Shown here piece after piece: positions 16,730 through 26,429 of a DNA stretch of 64,000 bases. The DNA is from Rhodobacteraceae bacterium Alg238-R152. Its GTDB lineage: Bacteria; Pseudomonadota; Alphaproteobacteria; Rhodobacterales; Rhodobacteraceae. The stretch's first letter is position 1. Each line of letters starts with the position of its first letter. The notes under the pieces were generated by a model. The model was not told the origin of the DNA. It searched no databases and saw nothing but the letters and a program-made list of their open reading frames with translations. The position numbers and the translations under genes are program-made. The stretch lies in NCBI GenBank assembly GCA_900537125.1, contig UNRJ01000001.1, forward strand, positions 1 through 64,000, in the 5' to 3' direction.

Positions 16730-17746
16730 ATGACGGAAGTGCTTCAAATTGCGTTGGAAGATGTACGGCAACTTGCGGTGCAAACTCTAACTGACGTTGG
16801 CTATGGCAGTCGGCACGCCGCCGCCATAGCCGAGATGTTGTACCAATGTCAGCGTGATGATTGTCAGTCCCATGGATTGTTTCGCTTGTTCATGTGTCAC
16901 CAAACCATGAAGGCGGGGAAGATCGACGGACATGCTTTGCTACATATTGATCCGTCGGATGGTGCCATTGTGCGGGTGGATGCGCGGAATGCGATGTCCA
17001 TTCTTGCGGTGAACGAGGCGATGCCGCAGTTGATCGAGAAGGCACGTAAGTTTGGCATGGCGGCCATGGCGGTGAACAACTGTTTTCATTTTTCCGCGCT
17101 TTGGCCGGAGGTGGAGCGGCTTTCGGAAGAAGGTTTGGCTGGCTTGTCGATGGTACCGAGCCATTCCTGGGTTGCTCCGGCAGGAGGAAAACGCGGCACT
17201 TTGGGCACCAATCCACTGGCGTTTTCCTGGCCGCGCGCAGGGCAGAACCCGTTTACGTTTGATTTTGCCACCAGCGGGTTTGCGCGGGGAGAAATTGAGT
17301 TGTACCTGCGCGCCGGAAAGCCGTTGCCAGCAGGTGTGGCGGTGGATGTGGACGGCAATCCGACGACCAATCCGCAGGCGGCGTTGGATGGCGCGATGCT
17401 GACCTTTGGCGGCTACAAAGGGTCTGCGCTGTCAATCATGATTGAGCTGATGGCAGGGCCGTTGATTGATGATTTGACTAGTGCGGAAAGCATGGCGTTT
17501 GCCGAGGGGCAAGGAGGTGCACCGTATCATGGGCAGATCATTCTGGCGTTTGATCCCTATCACCTAAGTGGCGGGCGCGTGGCTGATAACGATGCGCGGG
17601 CGGAGCGGCTGTTTGCGGATATTCTGGATCAGGGTGCGCGGTTGCCTTCGCAGCGCCGGTTTGAGGCGCGGGCGCGTAATACCGAACGCGGTTTTGTTGA
17701 GGTGCCAAAGGCGCTGCTGGAGGATTTGAAAAAGCTAGGCGGCTAA
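16730..17746 (+). CDS. Ldh-family delta1-pyrroline-2-carboxylate reductase
   Basis: It is a member of the malate/L-lactate dehydrogenase-like (Ldh2/DpkA) family with the Rossmann-less NADPH fold. Marks are AVNNCFHFSALWPEVERL, GTNPLAFSWPR and LTFGGYKGSALSIMIELMAG. In hydroxyproline clusters such proteins reduce delta1-pyrroline-2-carboxylate to L-proline. That fits here, because both 3-hydroxyproline dehydratases encoded on the opposite strand form this imine. GGGAG lies eight bases before the ATG. It is transcribed alone and converges on the trans-3-hydroxyproline dehydratase gene. An ureidoglycolate- or lactate-type dehydrogenase role is less likely given the neighbours. Confidence 0.8.
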   Translation: MTEVLQIALEDVRQLAVQTLTDVGYGSRHAAAIAEMLYQCQRDDCQSHGLFRLFMCHQTMKAGKIDGHALLHIDPSDGAIVRVDARNAMSILAVNEAMPQLIEKARKFGMAAMAVNNCFHFSALWPEVERLSEEGLAGLSMVPSHSWVAPAGGKRGTLGTNPLAFSWPRAGQNPFTFDFATSGFARGEIELYLRAGKPLPAGVAVDVDGNPTTNPQAALDGAMLTFGGYKGSALSIMIELMAGPLIDDLTSAESMAFAEGQGGAPYHGQIILAFDPYHLSGGRVADNDARAERLFADILDQGARLPSQRRFEARARNTERGFVEVPKALLEDLKKLGG

Positions 17747-17763
17747 GCGTCGCCCAGCCTATT

Positions 17764-18789
17764 TTAGGCGCCCCAGGTGTCGCTGAGCCGGTAGCCTGTG
17801 GGCCAGGGATCGTCGGGGTCCAGCATGTGCTGATGAATGCCTGTGATCCAGCCACGGCCGGAGATTTCCGGCACAATGGCTGGGCGGTCGCCGACGGTTG
17901 TGCTTTCCACGATACGGCCAGAGAAGCGGGAGCCAATGATGGACACCGCTTCAAACGTCTCATTGGGTTTCATCTGACCTTTTGCGGTCATGAGCGCCAT
18001 GCGGGCAGACACCGCGGTGCCAGTGGGTGATCGGTCCACTTTGCCCGGCTGGATCGCCACTGCGGATTTGCCCGTGAGACCGGTCTCGGTGCGGGTTAGC
18101 GGGCCGCAGAAAGCGCAAAACGAGATGTGGTCCCACTCCGGGTTTTCTGGATGCGTGAAGTCAAGCTGGTCGTTGGCGGCATTGGTGATGGCCACCCCAA
18201 GACGGGCGATGTCCTTGGCTTCTTGCTCGACAATGTCAAAGCCAAGTTCTTGCGCGTCGACAACCACAAAACTGTCGCCGCCGTAAGCTGTGTCGACCGT
18301 GATTGTGCCATGGCCCGGCACATCGAGTGGCACGCCGATTTTGTCGGCAAAACTGGGCAGGTTTTGCACAAAGATGCGCTGGGCTTTGCCGTCTTTGCAC
18401 TCGGCGCGAACTTTGACCAAACCGCCGGGTGCTTCCAACGTCATATGGGTTTCCGGCTCTTGCATCGGAATGATGCCGCCATCCAGAAGCACAGTAGAGA
18501 CGCAGATTGAGTTGGAGCCCGACATCGGCGGCGTGTCTTCGGGCTCCATGATGATCCAGGCGGCGTCCGCCTCTGGATGTTTGGGCGGCACTAGCAGGTT
18601 CACGTGGCGGAAAACGCCGCCACGTGGTTCGTTTAGGACAAAGTTCCGCAAGGTTTGATTCTTGGCAATGAAGCTGCGTTGTTCCCAGATGGTGTCGCCC
18701 GGCGGAGGGGCCACACCGCCAACAATCACGTCGCCCACTTCGCCTTCGGCATGGGCGGAGATCACGTGGATGGTTTTGCTGCTGCGCAT
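17764..18789 (-). CDS. Proline racemase-family trans-3-hydroxy-L-proline dehydratase
   Basis: The fold and length (341 residues) are those of the proline racemase superfamily. The two catalytic positions differ from racemases: the MCGHGTI Cys is Ser in [10 protein letters not shown], and the second Cys is Thr in [14 protein letters not shown]. Thr at the second site is the mark of trans-3-hydroxy-L-proline dehydratases, which keep only one base and remove water to give delta1-pyrroline-2-carboxylate. The Ser at the first site is unusual for that reaction. The gene ends the long minus-strand operon, 11 bases after the cis-3-hydroxyproline dehydratase gene. Confidence 0.72.
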   Translation of the reverse strand: MRSSKTIHVISAHAEGEVGDVIVGGVAPPPGDTIWEQRSFIAKNQTLRNFVLNEPRGGVFRHVNLLVPPKHPEADAAWIIMEPEDTPPMSGSNSICVSTVLLDGGIIPMQEPETHMTLEAPGGLVKVRAECKDGKAQRIFVQNLPSFADKIGVPLDVPGHGTITVDTAYGGDSFVVVDAQELGFDIVEQEAKDIARLGVAITNAANDQLDFTHPENPEWDHISFCAFCGPLTRTETGLTGKSAVAIQPGKVDRSPTGTAVSARMALMTAKGQMKPNETFEAVSIIGSRFSGRIVESTTVGDRPAIVPEISGRGWITGIHQHMLDPDDPWPTGYRLSDTWGA

Positions 18790-18800
18790 TATGTGGTCCT

Positions 18801-19904
18801 TCAGCGGTAGGTGGCGACAGGCTCACCGAGAGCGTCAAACACAGGTGTGATGCCAAGGCCGCGCGTGTCCGGCGCGGTCATGCGGCCATTTTTGCGCTTC
18901 GGCGCACCCTCGGCGATGGTGACTGTGCCGTAAGAGTTGAAGTCTGTCGCGGAGAAAGTGAATTCCGCAGGCGTAGAACGGGCTAAATGGGCAATGGCCG
19001 CGGTGGTGATGTCGCCGCCCCAGGTGTCTTCAATGGTCATGGGAATGCCATGGGCGACGCAGAGGTCACGCATTTGGCGGGCTTTGGTCAGGCCGCCAAC
19101 TTTGGAAATTTTCAGGTTGATGGCGTCCATTGCGTCCTCAGCGATGCCTTTCACCAGTGTGTTGGGCGTGTCGATGACCTCGTCCATCACAAACGGCAGG
19201 GAGGTGCGGCGGCGGATGGAGACACTTTCCTCGTAGGTCAGGCAGGGCTGTTCGATGTAGACGTCGAGATTGGACACGGCGTTCACAACACGAGCGGCTT
19301 CGTGGCGGGTCCAGCCGGTGTTGGCGTCGGCCACCAACTGATCGGTTTTCTTCAGCACGGCACGGGTGGCGTGGATGCGGTCGATGTCGTCATTGGCTTC
19401 GCCCCCCACTTTGAGTTGGAACTTGGTGTAGCCCTCGGCGGCGTAACCTTCGATTTTTTTGGCCATGACATCCGGGTCTTCCTGACTGATGGCGCGGTAG
19501 AGCACCACGTCGTCCTGCGCGGCACCGCCCAGCAGGGTGTAGACTGGCAGCAGGGTGGCTTTGCCCAGCAAGTCCCAGCAGGCGATGTCCACGGGGGCCT
19601 TGGCGTAGGGGTGACCGCGCAGGGCGGCGTCCATGGTGCGGTTGATCGCGCCGATGTTGAGCGGGTCTTGGCCAATGAGGTGAGGCGCGAGCTCTGCCAG
19701 ACCGGCGCGCACACCTTTGGCAAAAGACGGCAGGTAGGCGGAGCCCAGTGGGCAGCATTCAGCGTAGCCCTTGAGACCTTCATCGGTGAGGATTTCCAGC
19801 ACCGTGCTGTCAAAGACTTCGATGAAGTTGCCGTTAGACCAGTTATAGCGGCCTTCTTTCAGAGGCAGGTCCACTTGGTAGACGTTGAAACCGGTGATTT
19901 TCAT
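18801..19904 (-). CDS. Enolase-superfamily cis-3-hydroxy-L-proline dehydratase
   Basis: It belongs to the muconate lactonising/mandelate racemase group and closely resembles, from memory, the cis-3-hydroxy-L-proline dehydratase of Labrenzia. Catalytic Lys residues lie in KFQLKVGG and NLKISKVGG, and metal ligands in [14 protein letters not shown] and VMDEV. It would dehydrate cis-3-hydroxy-L-proline to delta1-pyrroline-2-carboxylate, the substrate of the reductase at 16730. The ATG at 19904 has AGGAG seven bases upstream, so the longer frame overlapping the previous gene is rejected. An epimerase acting on proline betaines is the main alternative. Confidence 0.82.
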   Translation of the reverse strand: MKITGFNVYQVDLPLKEGRYNWSNGNFIEVFDSTVLEILTDEGLKGYAECCPLGSAYLPSFAKGVRAGLAELAPHLIGQDPLNIGAINRTMDAALRGHPYAKAPVDIACWDLLGKATLLPVYTLLGGAAQDDVVLYRAISQEDPDVMAKKIEGYAAEGYTKFQLKVGGEANDDIDRIHATRAVLKKTDQLVADANTGWTRHEAARVVNAVSNLDVYIEQPCLTYEESVSIRRRTSLPFVMDEVIDTPNTLVKGIAEDAMDAINLKISKVGGLTKARQMRDLCVAHGIPMTIEDTWGGDITTAAIAHLARSTPAEFTFSATDFNSYGTVTIAEGAPKRKNGRMTAPDTRGLGITPVFDALGEPVATYR

Positions 19905-19917
19905 AAGGGCGCTCCTT

Positions 19918-21156
19918 TCAGAAACGGGTGGCCGCATAAGCGGTGAGGGGAATGGCGGGAGTGGCATTGTCGACGATGTCGGCGATCAGTTCGGCGGTGC
20001 CGGCAGATTGGGTTAGACCAAGGTGGCCGTGGCCAAAGGCGTAGAGGATGTTGTTGCTGCGTTTGGATGGACCAATGACCGGCAAGCTGTCTGGCATGGA
20101 CGGGCGGAAACCCATCCATTGCTTGCCGTTAGACGTGTTTAGCGCGGGCATAAACTTGGCGGCTTTTTGCAGGAGTATGTCAGCGCGTTTGTAATTTGGT
20201 TTGAGCTTCAGGCCGCCAAGTTCCACAGCGCCGCCCACGCGCACGCCGCCGTTGATCTTGGTTACGACAAAACCGTGCCCCCCAAAGGTGAGGTGGGTGC
20301 GCAGTGGGAAAGCATCAGCGGGCAGCGTGGTGTTGTAACCGCGCTCCGTTTCCAGCGGAATCTTGTCGCCCATGGTTTGGGCGAGGTGGTGCGACCAAGC
20401 GCCCGCCGCGACAATCACCTTGGGCGCGGTGATGGGGCCATTTTCCGTATACACAACGGCCGCGCTATCATGACATTTCAGCGCGTGAATGTTGGCGGTG
20501 TCGATACGTCCGCCAAGGGCGAGAAATGCCTTGGCGAGTTGTTGCGTCCAGGTCTGCGGATCAACCGTGTTCATCCAAGCAGGAGTAAAGACCGCATGGG
20601 TGAAACGTGGATCAAGGCCGGGCTGGATCTCTGCGATGGCCTCGGGACTTTCGAGAATTTGAAAGTCGATGCCATGGGTGCGACGGAGTTCCCAACCGGG
20701 CAAGCTGGCGCGGAATTCTTTTTCGCCCTCATAGAGCTGCAACTGACCTTCGCGCTGCATCATGTCTTCGCCATTTGTGGCGGTGATCTGACGCTCCAGC
20801 GCGGCGCGGGAATGGGTCATCAGTGCGGTTTGCGCTTCCACTGATGCGGAGTAGCGGTCTTTCCAGCTGGCGCGCCAAAAGCGCAGCATCCAAGGGGCAA
20901 TTTTGAACGCGTAGGAGGGGGGAAGCGACAGGGGGCCAAGCGGATCAAGCAGCCACTTGGGGGCTTTGCGCATGATGCCCGGGGTCGCCAAAGGCTCGAT
21001 GTCGGTGAAGGCAAAGGCGCCTGCATTGCCGCTGGAGGCTTCGGTTGCGATGCCTGCGCGATCCAACACGCGGACTTGATGGCCGCGGCGTTGCAATTCC
21101 AACGCGGTGGAGATGCCGATGATGCCGGCGCCAATGACGATGATGTCGTTTGTCAT
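19918..21156 (-). CDS. FAD-dependent D-hydroxyproline dehydrogenase (DadA-like)
   Basis: The N-terminal dinucleotide fold [20 protein letters not shown] and the C-terminal segment [19 protein letters not shown] define a D-amino acid dehydrogenase of 412 residues. Next to 4-hydroxyproline epimerase, its natural substrate is probably cis-4-hydroxy-D-proline, oxidised to delta1-pyrroline-4-hydroxy-2-carboxylate. Electrons would pass to the respiratory chain. Known single-subunit enzymes of this kind exist beside multi-subunit forms. The gene lies between epimerase and cis-3 dehydratase with short gaps (66 and 13 bases). Confidence 0.83.
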   Translation of the reverse strand: MTNDIIVIGAGIIGISTALELQRRGHQVRVLDRAGIATEASSGNAGAFAFTDIEPLATPGIMRKAPKWLLDPLGPLSLPPSYAFKIAPWMLRFWRASWKDRYSASVEAQTALMTHSRAALERQITATNGEDMMQREGQLQLYEGEKEFRASLPGWELRRTHGIDFQILESPEAIAEIQPGLDPRFTHAVFTPAWMNTVDPQTWTQQLAKAFLALGGRIDTANIHALKCHDSAAVVYTENGPITAPKVIVAAGAWSHHLAQTMGDKIPLETERGYNTTLPADAFPLRTHLTFGGHGFVVTKINGGVRVGGAVELGGLKLKPNYKRADILLQKAAKFMPALNTSNGKQWMGFRPSMPDSLPVIGPSKRSNNILYAFGHGHLGLTQSAGTAELIADIVDNATPAIPLTAYAATRF

Positions 21157-21222
21157 GCCTGTGACCTGTCGTGAGAGGATTTAACCGGACAGGCATGGGG
21201 AGGGATGTCTGTCCGGAAGGCG

Positions 21223-22155
21223 CTAATGCGCGATGCCGTGTTTGAAAGGGTCTTCGGTTTCAAACAGGATGGTGCTTTGTGCGGTGACAAACGCCTGTCC
21301 TGTGATCGAGGGGATCACGCCGCCGTTGGGGCCTGTTCGATAGGACAGCGTGTAGGGGCTGCCGATCACGCTGTGCTGAACGATTTCTTCGCCCGGTGCC
21401 AAACGGTTGTCTGCGGCCAGACAAGCCAGCCGGGCAGAACTACCAGTGCCGCAAGGCGAGCGGTCGTAGGTGTCGTCCGGGCAGAGCACAAAGTTGCGGC
21501 TGTGCACGCCTTTTTCCGGTGCTTCGCCCTGAAAGATCACGTGATCGACGGGTTCGCCGTTCTCGCCGCCTGCACCGATGCCATTGGCGGCCTCACGGAT
21601 GGCAATGCCCATGTCGGTCAGCGCGCGGATGTTGCCGATGTCGACGGGCAGCGGGCTGGGATCGAGGATGAAGAACCAGTTGCCGCCATAGGCCACGTCA
21701 CCGGTGACCGCGCCATAACCTGGTACGTCTACGGTGACCTGTTTGCGCACACGACGGCTTTCGACGTTTCGCACGGTCACGGTGTTGGCGTCGCAGAGTT
21801 CGACCTCAACCACACCAGCCGGGGTTTCGATGCGATGCACACCCGGAGTGATGCGGCCAAGATGTGCCAGCGTCACGGCCAGACCAATTGTGCCATGGCC
21901 ACACATGCCAAGCACGGCGCCCATGTCAAAATAGATCACACCGGCCGCACAGGTGGGGTCCACCGGTTCCACCAGAAGCGCGCCAACCATAGCCGGTTGG
22001 CCGCGCGGCTCGCGCATGACGGAGAGGTAGAACTCTTCATGCTCGGTGGCGAGACGCTGGGCGCGCTCCGCAAGGGAGCCGGTCCCCAGATCCGGCCCCC
22101 CGTCCAGGATCACCCGTGTGGGCTCTCCCCCTGTATGGCTGTCGATCACATGCAT
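21223..22155 (-). CDS. 4-hydroxyproline 2-epimerase
   Basis: It interconverts trans-4-hydroxy-L-proline and cis-4-hydroxy-D-proline, the entry step of the pathway, without cofactor. Both catalytic cysteines are present, in MCGHGTIGLA and DRSPCGTGSSARLA, unlike the related dehydratase at 17764. The N-terminus HVIDSHTGGEPTRVI is typical of the epimerase branch, and the length (310 residues) is normal. It overlaps the deaminase gene by ten bases, indicating coupled translation. Confidence 0.88.
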   Translation of the reverse strand: MHVIDSHTGGEPTRVILDGGPDLGTGSLAERAQRLATEHEEFYLSVMREPRGQPAMVGALLVEPVDPTCAAGVIYFDMGAVLGMCGHGTIGLAVTLAHLGRITPGVHRIETPAGVVEVELCDANTVTVRNVESRRVRKQVTVDVPGYGAVTGDVAYGGNWFFILDPSPLPVDIGNIRALTDMGIAIREAANGIGAGGENGEPVDHVIFQGEAPEKGVHSRNFVLCPDDTYDRSPCGTGSSARLACLAADNRLAPGEEIVQHSVIGSPYTLSYRTGPNGGVIPSITGQAFVTAQSTILFETEDPFKHGIAH

Positions 22156-23105
22156 TCAGCGATGACTCCGCCTTGCTTAGACCAGTCGGCAAACCAAGTG
22201 CGGAACAGGCTGTATTGCTGTTCGCAGTAGTTGCGCTGGGCGTCGCTTAGAACATCTGTTTCATTGAAATGCAGGCGGTACTCTTCCTCGCCGTTCAGCA
22301 CGAGCAGGTATTTGTAATAAAGGACCAGATCGGTGCCTTCATCAAAGCTGGCCAAAACGCCAAAGGCTTCTTCGAGTTCCTGAGCCCGCTTACGGGCCTC
22401 TGCGTGGCCGGCAGCGGCTTTCTGCGACAGAGCAGCCAGCAGCAGAGCCTCTTTCGGCAGGGCGGTACCGATGCCGGTGATCGAGCCGGTGGCGCCACAG
22501 TTCACAAAGCCGTGGTAGACTTCGGTGTCCACGCCGACCATCAGGGTGACCTGATGGTCTTGCGAGGTGATGTGCTCGGCGGCGTAGCGCAGATCATCTT
22601 TGCCGCCGAACTCTTTGAAGCCAATCAGATTTTTGTGATCGGCCCGCAGAGCAAAGAACAGGTCCGCCTTGGTGGCAAAACCGTAAACCGGGCTGTTGTA
22701 AATGATGGCAGGCACGTCTGGCGCGGCCTCAAGGATGGCTTTGAAGTGGTCCTTCTGTGCCGCCATGGAGGAGCCACGGGACAAAACGCGCGGGATCACC
22801 ATCAGGCCAACGGCGCCCACTTTTTGGGCGTGGGCGGCATGGGCTACTGCGGATTTTGGGTTGATTGCACCTGTGCCAACAACAACAGGGATGCCTGCCT
22901 CAACCAGACGTTCTACGCCGGTCATGCGCTCCTCATCTGTCAGTAGGGGCCAGTCGCCCATGGAGCCACAATAGACAACAGCGGACATGCCAGCCGCGAT
23001 CATGTCGTGGCCTTTTTTGACAAGCGCGTCGTAATCTGGTGTGCGGTCAGCTTTGCACGGAGTCATGAGGGCCGGCATCGTGCCGGAGAAGATGTTCTTG
23101 GTCAT
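22146..23105 (-). CDS. Delta1-pyrroline-4-hydroxy-2-carboxylate deaminase (DapA family)
   Basis: This is a class I aldolase-type lyase of 319 residues. The Schiff-base Lys lies in NLIGFKEFGGKDD and the catalytic Tyr in AIIYNSPVYGFAT; GTGAINPKSAV forms part of the active site. In this context it removes water and ammonia from pyrroline-4-hydroxy-2-carboxylate to give 2-oxoglutarate semialdehyde, which the dehydrogenase at 14291 oxidises. A dihydrodipicolinate synthase role is unlikely, since lysine genes are absent and all neighbours serve hydroxyproline. Confidence 0.85.
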   Translation of the reverse strand: MTKNIFSGTMPALMTPCKADRTPDYDALVKKGHDMIAAGMSAVVYCGSMGDWPLLTDEERMTGVERLVEAGIPVVVGTGAINPKSAVAHAAHAQKVGAVGLMVIPRVLSRGSSMAAQKDHFKAILEAAPDVPAIIYNSPVYGFATKADLFFALRADHKNLIGFKEFGGKDDLRYAAEHITSQDHQVTLMVGVDTEVYHGFVNCGATGSITGIGTALPKEALLLAALSQKAAAGHAEARKRAQELEEAFGVLASFDEGTDLVLYYKYLLVLNGEEEYRLHFNETDVLSDAQRNYCEQQYSLFRTWFADWSKQGGVIAECM

Positions 23106-23136
23106 AGCTTGAGCCTTTTTGGTCTTGCGTGCGGGG

Positions 23137-23859
23137 TTAGCGCACGTTGGCGAGGAATTTTTGGGTGTGTTCGGATTGCGGATTGCCGAAGATCTGTTCT
23201 GGTGGGCCGATCTCTTCCATCACGCCTTGGTGGAAGAAGGCGACGCGGTCACTCACGTCGCGGGCAAAGCCCATTTCGTGGGTTACGCAGATCATGGTCA
23301 TGCCTTCTTCGGCCAGCATGCGCATGGTCTCGAGCACTTCGCCGACCAGCTCTGGGTCGAGCGCAGAGGTGGCTTCGTCAAAGAGCATGTATTCCGGCTC
23401 CATGGCGAGGGCGCGGGCAATGGCGAGACGTTGCTGTTGACCACCGGAAAGGGCGGAGGGGTAGACGTCGAGTTTGTCACCCAAACCCACGTGTTTGAGC
23501 TGTTGCGCGGCAATCTCGCGGGCCTCAGCTTTGGATTTGCCTTTCACGATTTTTGGTGCTAGGGCGACGTTTTCCAGTGCGGTCAGGTGCGGGAAGCTGT
23601 TCCATTGTTGAAACACCATGCCCAACTGCTGGCGCAGTTTGTTGATGTCGGTGCCTTTGGCGTGCACGTCGGTGCCGTCGACCACCACGTTGCCTTGCTG
23701 CACGGGTTCTAGCCCGTTGATGCAGTAGAGCAGGGTGGATTTGCCGGAGCCGGACGCGCCGATGACGGAGAGCACTTCGCCTTTTTCGACGTTCAGGTCG
23801 ATGCCTTTGAGCACATGTAGGGAACCGAAGTATTTGTGCAGATCATGAATTTCGATCAT
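23137..23859 (-). CDS. Polar amino acid ABC transporter ATP-binding protein
   Basis: This is the ATPase of a GlnQ/HisP-type importer. Walker A is GASGSGKST, the signature LSGGQQQR, Walker [15 protein letters not shown], and the switch region VTHEM. The ATG at 23859 overlaps the permease stop by four bases (ATGA), so it is preferred over the GTG three codons earlier. Followed by the deaminase gene after 31 bases, it links uptake and breakdown in one operon. Hydroxyproline is the probable cargo. Confidence 0.9.
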   Translation of the reverse strand: MIEIHDLHKYFGSLHVLKGIDLNVEKGEVLSVIGASGSGKSTLLYCINGLEPVQQGNVVVDGTDVHAKGTDINKLRQQLGMVFQQWNSFPHLTALENVALAPKIVKGKSKAEAREIAAQQLKHVGLGDKLDVYPSALSGGQQQRLAIARALAMEPEYMLFDEATSALDPELVGEVLETMRMLAEEGMTMICVTHEMGFARDVSDRVAFFHQGVMEEIGPPEQIFGNPQSEHTQKFLANVR

Positions 23860-24518
23860 TGGGCCCACTTTCTTTCAAGCGACGCGGCATAGCGCGAAAT
23901 TGGGTAGCTGAGCGCGAAGTAGAACGCGCCTGCGATTGAGAGGATGAGGAAGGGTTCCTGTGTCCGGGTGATCAGGATTTGGCTGGCCTTGAGCAGTTCG
24001 ACGTATCCGAGCACCGAGACCAGCGCGCTGTCTTTCATCACGCCAAGGGCAACCCCAACCCAAGCCGGGAACACAGCGCGACCACCGATGGGCAGGACCA
24101 CATAGCGCAGATCTTGCCAGTAGCTCATGCCGAGGCTGCGCGCGGCGCGACGCATTGGCGGTTCCACCGCCTCGATCCCGCCACGGGCGACGTTGGCCAC
24201 AAGCGCGGCGGTGTAGATCGTCAGGATCACCACGCCAGAGGCAAACGGATCGAGGTTGAGGCCAACAATGGGCGCGAAGTTATAAAACAGCACCAGTTGG
24301 ATGATCAAAGGCACAGAGCGGAAGACGTCCAGGATGGGGGCAACGGTGAGCGCTGCGGCCCATTTGCCTTCGTATAAGATCCAGCCGAAGACCACGCCCA
24401 GCACTGTACCGATGGAGATCGACAGGATCGAAATCCACATGGTGCGCAGGGCGGCTTCGCCAAGAAACAGAAGGTCTTTGGGAGCAAATCCGCTGAAAAA
24501 GCTAATCGTAGGTTCCAT
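23856..24518 (-). CDS. Polar amino acid ABC transporter permease (second)
   Basis: This is a HisM/HisQ-type inner-membrane subunit with about five hydrophobic segments and the coupling loop [20 protein letters not shown]. The ATG at 24518 follows GGGAGG by five bases and leaves an 11-base gap after the previous stop; a longer TTG frame would overlap it. It presumably pairs with the permease encoded just upstream to form the heterodimeric channel of the amino acid importer. Confidence 0.88.
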   Translation of the reverse strand: MEPTISFFSGFAPKDLLFLGEAALRTMWISILSISIGTVLGVVFGWILYEGKWAAALTVAPILDVFRSVPLIIQLVLFYNFAPIVGLNLDPFASGVVILTIYTAALVANVARGGIEAVEPPMRRAARSLGMSYWQDLRYVVLPIGGRAVFPAWVGVALGVMKDSALVSVLGYVELLKASQILITRTQEPFLILSIAGAFYFALSYPISRYAASLERKWAQ

Positions 24519-24529
24519 GAAAGCCTCCC

Positions 24530-25207
24530 TCAATATCGGAAGAGCCGGGTCGCCAGCAGGCGGGAGGCTCCGAGGATGAGTTTGACGATCACGTAGTAGA
24601 TGACCGCGGTGACAGCGAAATATTCGAAGATCCGGAAGGTGCGGGAGGCAAAGAACTGCGTCTCACCGGAGAGTTCGCGGAAGCCCACCAGCATGCCCAG
24701 AGAGGACATCAGCACGGCCCAGACCATTTGGTTGGTGATGGGGTGGTAAACGATGCGGAACACCTGTGGGATCACGATGCGGGTGTAGGCCTGCCACGCA
24801 TTCAGGCCAAGCGAGCGTGAAGCGCGGATTTGGGTGTCTGGAATGGCTTGAAAGCCGCCACGGAAGTTTTCTGCGAGATAACCGGCGCAGTTGAAGGTCA
24901 GGCCCATGAGCACAATCATGTACGGCGAGAGGTGAAGACCAAAAGAGCCAAGGCCAAAGCCAAAGAAGAAAAGCTGAAACAGGGCAGGGGTGTTGCGGGC
25001 CAGTTCGACCCAGGTGGAGGCCAGCCACAAAAGCGGGCCGCGCATGTGTAAGCGGATGAGCGCAAGGCAGAGGCCGATGACGATGCCAAGGATCATGGCC
25101 AGTACCGCAACCTGCAAGGTCAGCATTGCCGCCTCGAGCAGGTCTGGCAGGCTTTTCATCACCGGTCGCCAATGGAAGTTGTAATCAAACATGTGGTTTG
25201 TTCCCAT
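24530..25207 (-). CDS. Polar amino acid ABC transporter permease (first)
   Basis: This is a HisQ-type membrane subunit. The coupling loop is IRASRSLGLNAWQAYTRIVI and several hydrophobic helices are clear. Two starts are possible, ATG 25207 and ATG 25192 (MFDYNFHWRP); neither has a strong ribosome site. A stem-loop separates it from the binding-protein gene, so the permeases are likely made in smaller amounts than the binding protein. Confidence 0.88.
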   Translation of the reverse strand: MGTNHMFDYNFHWRPVMKSLPDLLEAAMLTLQVAVLAMILGIVIGLCLALIRLHMRGPLLWLASTWVELARNTPALFQLFFFGFGLGSFGLHLSPYMIVLMGLTFNCAGYLAENFRGGFQAIPDTQIRASRSLGLNAWQAYTRIVIPQVFRIVYHPITNQMVWAVLMSSLGMLVGFRELSGETQFFASRTFRIFEYFAVTAVIYYVIVKLILGASRLLATRLFRY

Positions 25208-25211
25208 GGCC

Positions 25212-25241
25212 CCCGCCCAGCCTAGGCTGGACAGAGGCGGG
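25212..25241 (-). other. Stem-loop between binding-protein and permease genes
   Basis: CCCGCC and GGCGGG enclose the inner palindrome CAGCCTAGGCTG. There is no T run. It stands just after the binding-protein gene, as in many importer operons where it protects the upstream mRNA or limits read-through. Confidence 0.6.
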
Positions 25242-25258
25242 TTTTAGGGAGTGGTGGA

Positions 25259-26059
25259 TCAGTACATCACGCCGGGAATGCGCAGCTCTGGTGCTTCGCC
25301 ACCGACGTATTTGCCCCACAGTTCGCTGTAGCGACCGGAACGGACCTGATGGGTTACAAACAGGTTGAGGTAGTTCAGCCAGGTCACTTCTTCGCGTTTG
25401 CCAACAACAGAAGTGTAATCAGTGGTCCAAGGCATGCGTGGGCCAGCAACAATGGTGTCGTACTGTTGCGTGATCGGCAGAACAGCGGTGTTGGTGGTGA
25501 TACCGATGTCAGCTTTGCCTTGCGCTACGGCCAGAAACACTTCGTTTTCGGACTGATAGCCCTGATAGTTGCCTTCTTCGCCCCACTCGGCAGCGATTTT
25601 CAGCCATTCCTGTTCTGGTACGGTTCCGATGGCGGCAGCAACACGCTTGCCGCGGATGTCTTCGAATGTAGAGATGCCGCTGTCTGCATTCACCACACCT
25701 TGGGCGTAGTAGATCGCGTAAGGGATGGTGAAGCCTACGGTACGGGCGCGGGCGAGGCTGTCGGATGTGGCGCCAAAGACCACGTCGGCACGGCCGGTCA
25801 CGATCACTGGCAGACGCTCTGCCCAGGTCACAGGTAGCACTTCGGCTTCCACTTCCAGCGCGGCGGCGAGGTCGTTGCAGTACTCAACGTCGTAGCCAGC
25901 TGGCTCGTTGTTGGCATCGCGGTAGCCGATGGGTGGGAAATCGAGCACCACGCCACAGCGAAGGGTGCCGCGGTCTACCACGTCGTCCAGGGTGTCAGCT
26001 TTGGCCGGGATGGCCGCGAAGGTGGTGAGTGCCGCGATGGCAGCAAGTTTCTTAAGCAT
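25259..26059 (-). CDS. Polar amino acid ABC transporter substrate-binding protein
   Basis: This is the periplasmic receptor (HisJ/GlnH family) of the hydroxyproline importer and first gene of the long operon. A Sec signal MLKKLAAIAALTTFAAIPAKA is followed by the family start DTLDDVVDRGTLRCGV and the loops PAGYDVEYCNDLAAALEV and VVFGATSDSLARARTVGF. The ATG at 26059 has GGGAGG upstream; 24 codons before it in the open frame are therefore rejected. The substrate is inferred from the catabolic genes only. Confidence 0.87.
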   Translation of the reverse strand: MLKKLAAIAALTTFAAIPAKADTLDDVVDRGTLRCGVVLDFPPIGYRDANNEPAGYDVEYCNDLAAALEVEAEVLPVTWAERLPVIVTGRADVVFGATSDSLARARTVGFTIPYAIYYAQGVVNADSGISTFEDIRGKRVAAAIGTVPEQEWLKIAAEWGEEGNYQGYQSENEVFLAVAQGKADIGITTNTAVLPITQQYDTIVAGPRMPWTTDYTSVVGKREEVTWLNYLNLFVTHQVRSGRYSELWGKYVGGEAPELRIPGVMY

Positions 26060-26099
26060 AGGGTCCTCCCAAAAGTTGGTGAACTGAGTGCTAGGACAA

Positions 26100-26119
26100 A
26101 TTGGATACAAAATCCAATA
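26100..26119. promoter_or_regulatory. FCD-regulator operator upstream of the transport/catabolic operon
   Basis: TTGGAT-ACAAA-ATCCAA is a perfect palindrome at 26101-26117; the wider ATTGGATACAAA matches the recurring 12-mer at 11 of 12 bases. It lies about 45 bases before the first gene of the operon. Confidence 0.7.
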
Positions 26120-26131
26120 TAAAATTTGCAT

Positions 26132-26429
26132 ACTAAATCCACCTGCTGCGGATTAAATGAGGCTGAGCGAGGTAAGGCGCTGAAAACGCTTTTGGTTTTT
26201 GCGATGAGGTGCGGAGGGAAATTGGTGAAGTCACGCCGTTTTTGGAGGGAATGGAGGAGGCATGCGTCTATGAGATGTTTTGCGCACTGGTTTTAGAGAC
26301 TGTCTGGCGGCGATTCCATGGACCGGGCAAGGCTGTCCGATTATGGTGATTGTGCGCCAATGCAATTTTCGGATACCATATCCAAAATTGCAGAAGTGAT
26401 GCTGCACAGAGAGTTTTCAGGAGATCAGA
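26132..26429. other. Divergent regulatory region of the hydroxyproline operon
   Basis: This stretch separates the transport operon from the divergent peptidase gene. Apart from the operator at 26363-26390 no gene or RNA was recognised in it. Promoters for the peptidase must lie here. Confidence 0.5.
26363..26390. promoter_or_regulatory. FCD-regulator operator upstream of the M24 peptidase
   Basis: CAATTTT-C-GGATA-CCA-TATCC-AAAATTG is a long inverted repeat with one extra base in the left arm. Its centre GGAT-ACCAT-ATCC has the same GGAT-N5-ATCC spacing as the other sites of the island. Confidence 0.65.

Noticed and set aside
18987..19946. Long plus-strand frame opposite the cis-3-hydroxyproline dehydratase gene
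   Set aside because: It is a shadow of the real gene, low in complexity and without a ribosome site.
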